Origin: JAWKHR01 sp041394725
GTDB lineage: Bacteria; Acidobacteriota; Vicinamibacteria; Vicinamibacterales; SCN-69-37
Assembly (NCBI GenBank): GCA_041394725.1
Contig: JAWKHR010000014.1
Coordinates: 73,410-137,409 of the forward strand
Length of the DNA: 64,000 nt
Direction of reading: 5' to 3'
The notes below the pieces were generated by a model. The model was not told the DNA's origin. It saw only the letters and a list, made by a program, of their open reading frames with translations, and ran no database searches. The stretch's first letter is position 1, and every line of letters starts with the position of its first letter. A program made the position numbers and the translations under genes. Below, in pieces: positions 57,731 through 64,000 of the stretch.

Positions 57731-59797
57731 ATGCGCGTGCCGCTTCGTCACCTCGTGGCCACCCTCGTCGTCATCGGGGCAAGCGGGCTCGCGTGGAGCC
57801 CGGCTTCGGCCCGCCAGCAGCAAGCCCCCACATTCCGCGCCGGCGTGACGCTCGTCGGCGTGGACGTGACCGTGCTCGACAAGGACGGACGACCGGTGAC
57901 CGGGCTGTCCGCCGACGACTTCCGCATCACGCTCAACGGCAAGGTCCAGCCGGTGAGAACGCTGTCGTACGTCCAGGTGACCGAGCCGGCCGGTGGCCCG
58001 AAGGCCGATCACGCCACGGACGGTCGCGCGACCGGCCACGTCGTCGCGAGCAACGCGATCCCGGCCGACGACGCGAAGATCTTCATCCTGGCGGTGGACG
58101 ACCTCTCGTTCGCCGCCGAGGACGGCCGCCGGCTGCTGGCGGCCGCGCGCACGTTCGTGGCCGGCCGGCCCGCCAACGAGCTGGTCGGCCTGGCGACGAC
58201 GAGCGGATCGGTCGCGGTCAACCCGACGTACGACCGGGCGGCGGTCATGGCCGCGCTCCGCCGGGTCGTCGGCGCGTTCATCGACCCGCGCCGATCGGTG
58301 CCGAGCGAGTCGCCGCTGATCGGCATCGGCGAGGCGCTCGAGATTGCGGTCTACAACAACACGTCGGCGCTGGACACCGCGATCACGCGGGAATGCCTCG
58401 ACGGCGGACGCGCGCTGCAGACCGGCGAGTACGGCGCCGCCAGCAACGCCATCGGCAACTACAACTCCAAGTGCGCCGCCGACGTCGCCACGGCCGCGCG
58501 GCTGATGACGGCGCTCGCGCAGGGTCTCGCGCGGCAGCAGGTCGCCGCGCTCGCCGGCGTCCTGGACGCGATGAAGGACGCGCCGGGCCTGAAGCAGATG
58601 ATCGTGCTGACACAGGGCGTGGCCGGGACGCGCAACCTCGACAGCGTGTTCGAGCCGATGACCGCGGCCGCCGCGGCGGCCGGCGTGCAGGTGTCCATCC
58701 TGACGGAAGACGACGAGGGCGTGGACCTCTCGTCGCAGGACCGGGGCGTCAACGGGCTCGCCCAGTCGGTCGGCGGCTCCAGCCTGTCGGACCGCCGCCG
58801 CGAGGACCGGCGGATGTTCACGATTGCGCTCCAGACGCTCGCGGACATGTCCGGCGGCACGTTCGAGCGCGTGATCGCCGACGGCGACAACGCGTTCGCG
58901 CGCGCCGCGGTGGCCGGGTCGGCCGTCTATCGCCTGGGCGTCGAGGCGCCGCCGAACGCGCGGGCCTCGCAGGCGTTCGCCGTCGGGGCGGAAGTGGCGC
59001 GCGACGGCGTCACGCTGCGCGTCAACCGCCACACGTTCGTGCCCGGCGAGTCGGCCGCCACCGCACCGGCGGCGAAGGTCGCGGCCGCGATCAGGAACGG
59101 GACGCCGTACTACGGCGTGCCCGTGCGGATGGGCGTCGCCAGGCGGCGCGCGGCCGGCGACGGCGGCCAGGTCGAGCTGGAGCTCGACGTGGACGTGCCC
59201 GCGTCGGTGCCGGGTCCGCTGAAGGTCACGATCGGCGTCCTCGACGAGGGCGGCGCGCTCAAGCAGGGCACGCGGACGATCCCGGCGCCGGATGGCCACG
59301 CCGACTATCGACACACGGTGACGATGCCCGTGTCGCCCGGTGCCTACCGGATCCGCGTCGCGGCGGAGGACGCCGCCGGCAACGTCGGCAGCGTGACGAC
59401 CGACGTGGAGGCGCGGCTCACGGCCATGGGCCCGTTCACCGCGAGCGACCTGCTCACGTGGTGGAAGGACGCCTCGGGTCGCCCGCAGATGCTCGCGCTC
59501 GACGGCATCCCGGCCGGCGTGGCGGCGCTCAACGCGGGGATCGAGCTGTACCCGGTGGCCGGCCAGGCCGCGCCGAAGGACCTCACGGTGCGGCTGTCCA
59601 TCCTGGCCGCCAGCGCGCCGGCACCCGTCGCCGAGGTGGATCTCACGCCGCGCACCGACGGCCTCGTCCGCCGGGCCGAGGCGGCGCTGCCGCTCGCGAA
59701 CCTGCCACCGGGAGCCTACGTGCTCCGGGCCACGGTTCGCGGCGAGGGCGCGGTGCTGGGCGAGGTGACGACCTCGATCCGGATCGCGTCGCGCTGA
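57731..59797 (+). CDS. VWFA-related Acidobacterial-type secreted protein
   Basis: This 688-aa exported protein opens with a signal peptide (HLVATLVVIGASGLAWSPASA). An N-terminal sandwich has VTLVGVDVTVLDKDGRPVTGLSADDFRITLNGKVQPVRTLSYVQV, the hallmark of the VWFA-related Acidobacterial domain. A VWA-like fold follows, with the metal-site-type ILAVDDLSF (DxS-like) and helices after it. The C-terminal part is beta-rich (GQVELELDVDVPASVPGPLKVTIGVLD, GAYRIRVAAEDAAGNVGSVTTDVEA), like accessory Ig-type domains. Extracellular adhesion or complex-assembly roles are usually proposed for such proteins, but not proven. Confidence 0.88.
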   Translation: MRVPLRHLVATLVVIGASGLAWSPASARQQQAPTFRAGVTLVGVDVTVLDKDGRPVTGLSADDFRITLNGKVQPVRTLSYVQVTEPAGGPKADHATDGRATGHVVASNAIPADDAKIFILAVDDLSFAAEDGRRLLAAARTFVAGRPANELVGLATTSGSVAVNPTYDRAAVMAALRRVVGAFIDPRRSVPSESPLIGIGEALEIAVYNNTSALDTAITRECLDGGRALQTGEYGAASNAIGNYNSKCAADVATAARLMTALAQGLARQQVAALAGVLDAMKDAPGLKQMIVLTQGVAGTRNLDSVFEPMTAAAAAAGVQVSILTEDDEGVDLSSQDRGVNGLAQSVGGSSLSDRRREDRRMFTIALQTLADMSGGTFERVIADGDNAFARAAVAGSAVYRLGVEAPPNARASQAFAVGAEVARDGVTLRVNRHTFVPGESAATAPAAKVAAAIRNGTPYYGVPVRMGVARRRAAGDGGQVELELDVDVPASVPGPLKVTIGVLDEGGALKQGTRTIPAPDGHADYRHTVTMPVSPGAYRIRVAAEDAAGNVGSVTTDVEARLTAMGPFTASDLLTWWKDASGRPQMLALDGIPAGVAALNAGIELYPVAGQAAPKDLTVRLSILAASAPAPVAEVDLTPRTDGLVRRAEAALPLANLPPGAYVLRATVRGEGAVLGEVTTSIRIASR

Positions 59798-59868
59798 CGT
59801 CTCGGGCGATCGCGGCCGGCGCCCGCGGTCTCGCGGCAATCGGCGCGCGGCGAGAACCGGCTCTTTGC

Positions 59869-59880
59869 TAGAGTGCCCGC
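59869..59880 (+). promoter_or_regulatory. -10 box six bases before the FkbM gene
   Basis: TAGAGT (59869-59874), six bases, then ATG 59881. No Shine-Dalgarno sequence lies between. It is a further example of the leaderless layout. Confidence 0.5.
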
Positions 59881-60774
59881 ATGAACTGGCTGCCGCTGGC
59901 GCGCCTGTGGACCCGGCACGCCCCGGTCGCGCGCGGCAAGGATCGCCTGGCCACGCTCGCGCTGCGACTGACCCCAGCACCGCCGGCGGACGTCTGCGTC
60001 GAGACCGTCGACGGTCGCCGGTTCCGGATCGATCCCGCCTCGCATGGCTATGCGCCGGTGTATTTCAGGGGCGTGTACGAACCCGGCATCTCACACGTGG
60101 TCAGCCGGCTGCTGCGCCCGGGCGACGTCTGCCTCGACGTCGGCGCGCACATCGGGTGGTACACCACGCTGGCCGCGACGCTGGTCGGCCCGACCGGGGC
60201 GGTGCACGCGTTCGAGCCACTGCCCTCCGCGTTTCGCCGGCTGGAACGCAACGTCGCGCTGCTCCAGGACTCTTCCTGCGTGGTGCTCAACAACATCGCC
60301 CTCGGCGAGGCTCCCGGCGCCGGTCTGCTGCACGTGTTTCCGAGTGAACCCGACAGTCATTCGTCCATCAGCGATCAGGGGCGGCCCGACGCACGCGCGA
60401 TCCCCTGCACGGTCACGACGCTGGATGCCTACCTCGCCGAGCGCGTTCCGCACGCCCGCACCGTGGCGCTCGTGAAGCTGGATGTCGAAGGCGCCGAGCT
60501 GATGTGCCTGCGCGGCGCGCACGGCCTGTTCTCACGGCCGGCGCCGCCGTGCTGGATCGTCGAGATGGCGGCGTCCACCAGCCGGGGCTTCGGCTACACG
60601 CCGAACGACCTGCTGGCGCAGATCCGTGCTCGTGGCGAGTACGACTTCTTCACGATCGGGCCGATCGACGGCGCGCTGACGCGCCTGGAGGCCTTCGAGC
60701 CGGGCGACCCCGGCGACTACGTCCTGTGCGCACCGAGAGGCCGGCTTGGCGCGAGCCAGGTGAGGGCGCGCTGA
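59881..60774 (+). CDS. FkbM-family methyltransferase
   Basis: This 297-aa SAM-dependent methyltransferase has motif I CLDVGAHIGWYTTLAATLVGPTGAVHAFEPLPSAFRRLERNVAL. Later the FkbM-type VALVKLDVEGAELMCLRGAHGLF is followed by PPCWIVEMAAS. FkbM proteins O-methylate sugars or polyketides; here the neighbours (Wzy, Wzz, glycosyltransferase) suggest a surface polysaccharide. The stop codon overlaps the next ATG (TGATG at 60772-60776). Confidence 0.92.
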   Translation: MNWLPLARLWTRHAPVARGKDRLATLALRLTPAPPADVCVETVDGRRFRIDPASHGYAPVYFRGVYEPGISHVVSRLLRPGDVCLDVGAHIGWYTTLAATLVGPTGAVHAFEPLPSAFRRLERNVALLQDSSCVVLNNIALGEAPGAGLLHVFPSEPDSHSSISDQGRPDARAIPCTVTTLDAYLAERVPHARTVALVKLDVEGAELMCLRGAHGLFSRPAPPCWIVEMAASTSRGFGYTPNDLLAQIRARGEYDFFTIGPIDGALTRLEAFEPGDPGDYVLCAPRGRLGASQVRAR

Positions 60775-62186
60775 TGTGGCTCGATCTCGTGCGCTGGTCG
60801 CTCGTGCCCTGGGTGGCGCTGGCCGTGCTCGTGACCATCGGCCTGCTGGCCGTGCAGCCCGATCGCCGGCGCTTCGACATCTTCACCCCCCTCGCCTTCG
60901 CGGCCTGGTCGCACGTGCTGCCCGTCTACGGACTGGGAGGCCTGGTGCTGGTCGCGGGATGGCTGTCGCCGGCCATGCACCAGCGACCGATGTCGGATGA
61001 GATCCTCGTGGAGACGATGGCCGGAGCGCTGCTCGGGTTCGGCAGTCTCGCGCTGGGCTTCGCGGCGCCGTGGGGCCGGCAGGCGGGTGCCGCCCTGGCG
61101 GGCCGCCTTCCGGCGGGGCAATGGACGGCCCGCGACGCCCTCGTCCCGGCCCTCCTGCTGCTGGCCTTCGCCACCGTCCTCACCGCCGTCGCATTCGATC
61201 GTGGGCTGGTCGGCTATCAGGCCGCCGGGCGCGCCGGGCCGTTCGACGCGGCACTGGCGATCGGCGCCATGACGGCCTCGACGACCGCGCTGGCGCTGCT
61301 CGGGCTGATCGCCCTTTCGCATGCCCCGCTCGGCCTGCGATCGGTGGCGCTGTCCGCGTTCCTCATGCGCGTGGTCGCGGACCTGCTGCTGAGCGGCAGT
61401 CGCGGCACGCTGCTTCAGGCGGCGTTCCTTCTGGCCGGCTGCTACGCCTGCAGCGGACGGTCCGTGCGCTGGCGTCAGGTCGCCGTACTCGGCGCCGCCT
61501 TCGGCGTCGCGGTGACGGTGGGCATGGCCTACGGCTCGTCGTTCCGGGCCGTGAAGGGCAACCAGGACGTGGTCGGCCTGGCGGACACGGCCGGCACCGT
61601 GGCGACGGCGTCGCGGGAGGTGCTTGACCGGGGCGTGCGCCGCAACCTGTCGTTCATCTGGACCCGCTTCGTCGAGCGGGTGGAAATCGTGAGCAACGCC
61701 GCGGTCGTCGTGGCCGACTCCGATCGACTCGCACCGTTCGAGGCGGCCTACGGCCTCGACGACAACATCTCGCGCTCGCTGATGTCGGCGCTCGTGCCGC
61801 GGGTGCTGTGGCCGGGCAAGCCCGCCACGTCGGATCCGCGGACGTTCGGCGAGCTCTATTTCGGATTCCGCAACGCGTTCGCCGTCACGAGCGCGGCCGA
61901 CCTGCGGCGCAACTACGGCGTCGCCGGGATTGTCGTCGGCATGGCCGCCCTCGGCGTGCTCCTGCGGCTGATCTACGCGGCGCTCATCGAACGTCGAGAG
62001 ACGTCGTTGTGGCGCGGGGCGGCCTACGTGTCGCTGCTGCTCTCGGTGTCGTACGAGGGGTTCTTCGGGGCCATCGTGCCGATGCTGCTTCGCACCGCCC
62101 TGGTGTGCGCGGTGTGCCTCGTCGGCCTGGAATTCGTGCGGCGCGTGACGTCAGGACGGCGGCGCCCCGCCGAGCCACGCGCCTAG
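60774..62186 (+). CDS. Wzy-like polysaccharide polymerase
   Basis: This 470-aa integral membrane protein has about ten to twelve helices. They include LVPWVALAVLVTIGLLAV, LVPALLLLAFATVLTAVAF, AALAIGAMTASTTALALLGLIALS and RQVAVLGAAFGVAVTVGMAYGS. A large periplasmic loop contains RNLSFIWTRFVERVEIVSNAAVVVADSDRLAPFEAAYGLDDNISRS. Its length, helix pattern and position beside Wzz fit an oligosaccharide-repeat polymerase or O-antigen ligase; sequence alone does not separate the two. Its start overlaps the FkbM stop and its last 36 bases overlap the convergent Wzz-like gene. Confidence 0.82.
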   Translation: MWLDLVRWSLVPWVALAVLVTIGLLAVQPDRRRFDIFTPLAFAAWSHVLPVYGLGGLVLVAGWLSPAMHQRPMSDEILVETMAGALLGFGSLALGFAAPWGRQAGAALAGRLPAGQWTARDALVPALLLLAFATVLTAVAFDRGLVGYQAAGRAGPFDAALAIGAMTASTTALALLGLIALSHAPLGLRSVALSAFLMRVVADLLLSGSRGTLLQAAFLLAGCYACSGRSVRWRQVAVLGAAFGVAVTVGMAYGSSFRAVKGNQDVVGLADTAGTVATASREVLDRGVRRNLSFIWTRFVERVEIVSNAAVVVADSDRLAPFEAAYGLDDNISRSLMSALVPRVLWPGKPATSDPRTFGELYFGFRNAFAVTSAADLRRNYGVAGIVVGMAALGVLLRLIYAALIERRETSLWRGAAYVSLLLSVSYEGFFGAIVPMLLRTALVCAVCLVGLEFVRRVTSGRRRPAEPRA

Positions 62187-63212
62187 CGCGACCACGCAGG
62201 TCCCGGCGCCGAATGTCAGCGCGAACGCGAGGATCGCATCGCGCCAGACGTGTCGCGCGATCGGCTCGCCGGGCGGCTGCGCCGCGGTGACGATGCGCAC
62301 GTCGCCCGCGCGCGTCGCGAGGTCGAGCGCGGCCTCGGCGAGACGGCGGCTCGCGTCCACGTAGGCGGACCGGGCCGCCGCCGCCTCGGTCTCGAGTTTC
62401 GTCAGCGTGCGCTCCAGCCCGTAGTAGTCCGCCAGCGTCGTCGGGCGATCCGTGCCCACGTTCTCGGTCTCCAGCAGTCGGGCGAGCCGCGCACGCAACG
62501 CATCGGCCGCCGCGTCCTCGCGGGCGACCTCCTGGTCGAGGCCGTCGCCGGCGTCGGCAGGTGCCCCGGACCGGAGGACCTGCTCGATCAGCCGCTCGGC
62601 GTCGCGGCCGGTCCGTTCGATCAGCGCATCGACATTGCCACGGATGAGATCCACGCCGGTGGTCCGTCGCCACTCGTCGACGGCGGCGCTGGCCGCCTCG
62701 TCGGCCTGGCGGGCGGCATCGACCTGTGACTCGAGTGCCTCGACGAGCGTCGTCGTCTCGGCGCGCACCAGCTCGCGAACCGCGGCGACACCGAGGTCGG
62801 CGGTGAGCCCCGCGGCACGGGCCGCCAGGTCCGGGGACGCGAGGCGGACCCTGATCTCGAACAGGGTGGAGTCGCCGAGCGCGTTGGCGCGAAGCGCCTC
62901 CCGGCCGAATCGACCCGCGCTGACGGACGACGGGGGCTGATCCAGCGAGAGGGCGTCGACGACCCGCGTCGCGATCGCGGGGTCGGTGATCACCGGCAGA
63001 AACGCCGCCGGGGCCAGCGTCGGGACCGCTCCGGCGATCGCGGCCGGCGGCAGCAACTGAATGACGGCGACGGCTTCGTACGTCGGGGGGCGGCTCGCGC
63101 GGTAGCCCGCGACGCCGGCGGCCATGCCGGCGGCCACGAGCACGAGCACCCGGATCCGCCGACGTATCGCGGCCTCGATCGGACGAGCGGTCGAGGCGGC
63201 AGGGTCGACCAC
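62151..63212 (-). CDS. Wzz-like chain-length regulator
   Basis: This membrane protein of 353 aa has TM1 at IRRRIRVLVLVAAGMAAGVAGYRASRP and TM2 at DAILAFALTFGAGTCVVALGAWL. A long helical, coiled-coil-like periplasmic domain lies between (ETTTLVEALESQVDAARQADEAASAAVDEWRRTTG and RARLARLLETENVGTD). YEAVAVIQLLPP after TM1 is the usual Wzz opening. No tyrosine-kinase domain follows, so it is a stand-alone co-polymerase that would set chain length with the Wzy-like protein. GTG 63212 follows a TATCAT box by six bases (possible leaderless start); GTG 63242 and 63209 are alternatives. Confidence 0.82.
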   Translation of the reverse strand: MVDPAASTARPIEAAIRRRIRVLVLVAAGMAAGVAGYRASRPPTYEAVAVIQLLPPAAIAGAVPTLAPAAFLPVITDPAIATRVVDALSLDQPPSSVSAGRFGREALRANALGDSTLFEIRVRLASPDLAARAAGLTADLGVAAVRELVRAETTTLVEALESQVDAARQADEAASAAVDEWRRTTGVDLIRGNVDALIERTGRDAERLIEQVLRSGAPADAGDGLDQEVAREDAAADALRARLARLLETENVGTDRPTTLADYYGLERTLTKLETEAAAARSAYVDASRRLAEAALDLATRAGDVRIVTAAQPPGEPIARHVWRDAILAFALTFGAGTCVVALGAWLGGAPPS

Positions 63213-63267
63213 GGGCCGATGATACCAAAGCGGATCCGGCACCGGCCCGGCGCCGGCGGCCGCGCGC

Positions 63268-63273
63268 TATACT
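63268..63273 (+). promoter_or_regulatory. -10 box before the GT4 gene
   Basis: TATACT lies 26 bases before the ATG at 63300, so a leader of about 19 bases is expected. It is in the gap between divergent wzz-like and glycosyltransferase genes. Confidence 0.45.
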
Positions 63274-63299
63274 CGCCGTCGCCCCGATCCACTCGTCTG

Positions 63300-64000
63300 A
63301 TGACTGGCTCCACCCTCGACTCGGGACCGCGCCCGCGACGGGTCGTAATCGCGTCGGAACTCATGTATCCGGAGCTGACGTCCACCGGGTACTACGTGTC
63401 GGCCATCGCGCGCGAACTTGCGGGGACCAGGCCCGTGACGGTGCTCTGCGGGCAACCGACGTACGCCGCGCGGGGCATGCGCGCGCCGCGGCGGGACACC
63501 TGGGAGGGCGTCGACATCCGGCGATGCTGGGGCACGACCTTCGACAAGAACCGGATCCCTGGACGACTCGCGAACATGACGACCCTCGGGATCTCGGCGT
63601 TCCTGGCGGCGCTGCGGGGCCTCCGGCGGGGCGATCTGGTGCTGGTCGTGACCAATCCCCCGGTCCTGCCCGCGCTCGTGGCCGTCGCGTGTCGCCTCAG
63701 AGGCGCCACCTACGTGCCGGTCATCCATGATCACTACCCCGACCTGCTCGTGGCGGCCGCCGGCCTGTCCGAAGGTTCGATCCTGGTCCGGGTGCTGCGC
63801 GCCGCCAACCGCACGCTCTTCCGGGGCGCCGCGCGCGTCGTGGTCGTCGGACGCGACATGAAGGCGCGCTTCGCCCGGCACTACCCGGACGTGAAGACCC
63901 CGGTCGATGTGTGCCCGAACTGGGCCGAGGCCGACCGTGTGTCCCCCGCCGACCGCCGTGACAACGCGCTGCTCGCCGACCTGCGGCTGACCGAGCGGTT
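63300..64000 (+). CDS. GT4-type glycosyltransferase, cut by window end
   Basis: The first 233 codons of a glycosyltransferase are present; the gene continues beyond 64000. PRRVVIASELMYPELTSTGYYVSAIARELAG is the glycine-rich N-terminal Rossmann start of GT-B enzymes. LVLVVTNPPVLPALVAVACRLRGATYVPVIHDHYPDLLVAAAGL and ARVVVVGRDMKARFARHYPDVKTPVDVCPNWAEADRVSP follow the WcaI-like pattern. The nucleotide-sugar-binding C-terminal half is outside the window. It probably builds the repeat unit polymerised by the Wzy-like protein. The ATG at 63300 follows the TATACT box. Confidence 0.88.
   Translation, partial: MTGSTLDSGPRPRRVVIASELMYPELTSTGYYVSAIARELAGTRPVTVLCGQPTYAARGMRAPRRDTWEGVDIRRCWGTTFDKNRIPGRLANMTTLGISAFLAALRGLRRGDLVLVVTNPPVLPALVAVACRLRGATYVPVIHDHYPDLLVAAAGLSEGSILVRVLRAANRTLFRGAARVVVVGRDMKARFARHYPDVKTPVDVCPNWAEADRVSPADRRDNALLADLRLTER

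Overview
The window is about 64 kb of very GC-rich bacterial DNA. It has five PadR regulator plus 'orphan' MacB/FtsX-like permease pairs (the acidobacterial duplicated orphan permease, ADOP, architecture), a VWFA-related Acidobacterial-type secreted protein, many GTG starts, and dispersed G-rich intergenic repeats. Together these point to Acidobacteriota, most likely a Vicinamibacteria-type soil bacterium. The phylum is an inference from gene content; there is no rRNA gene in the window. I saw no tRNA, rRNA, CRISPR array, insertion sequence or prophage. No intact gene-free stretch exceeds 300 bases.

Layout. 0.1-4.3 kb: a long-form GMP synthase (minus), a small secreted protein and a membrane-anchored PQQ-type beta-propeller. 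4.3-8.0 kb: a sulfur-relay locus made of a sigma54 activator, a sulfide:quinone-oxidoreductase-like flavoprotein, a TusE/DsrC carrier and a DsrE2 protein. A sigma54 promoter with correct spacing lies in front of the flavoprotein. The first three genes carry many indels and the DsrE2 gene is intact. 8.0-9.7 kb: a tandem PARP-type zinc-finger protein and a dihydrofolate-reductase-fold protein. 9.8-21.6 kb: three PadR-ADOP pairs, a formamidopyrimidine-DNA glycosylase and an AraC-type regulator. 21.7-24.4 kb: an unassigned three-gene overlapping cassette (700-aa protein, DUF1360 membrane protein, 93-aa protein), followed by a convergent SpoIIE-type phosphatase. 25.4-31.8 kb: a secreted DUF5107/TPR protein and a giant lipoprotein resembling DUF6067 glycoside hydrolases. 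31.8-36.8 kb (minus): a one-heme protein, an M1 metallopeptidase, and a Rieske protein with two membrane proteins. 37-41.3 kb: a small outer-membrane barrel, a 7-TM-like protein and a GntR/ABC-ATPase/permease operon. 41.3-44.5 kb: paired hypotheticals and a Phd-VapC toxin-antitoxin module. 44.5-52.7 kb: two more PadR-ADOP pairs, an AlkD-like HEAT protein and a secreted cupin. 52.8-57.5 kb: small enzymes, a leucine-rich-repeat protein and a cold-shock protein. 57.7-59.8 kb: the VWA protein. 59.9-64 kb: the start of a surface-polysaccharide cluster (FkbM methyltransferase, Wzy-like polymerase, Wzz-like protein, and a GT4 glycosyltransferase cut by the window end).

Systems worth noting: (i) the sigma54-driven persulfide/sulfur-relay module, whose three upstream genes are frameshifted; (ii) five self-contained PadR-ADOP pairs with mutually different palindromic or direct-repeat operators and no dedicated ATPase; (iii) a G-rich repeat family that has extended the coding ends of two unrelated proteins, the Fpg C-terminus and the Rieske N-terminus ahead of its Tat signal; (iv) the 21.7-24.4 kb cassette of unknown function; (v) a recurrent -10 box exactly six bases from an ATG, suggesting leaderless transcripts.
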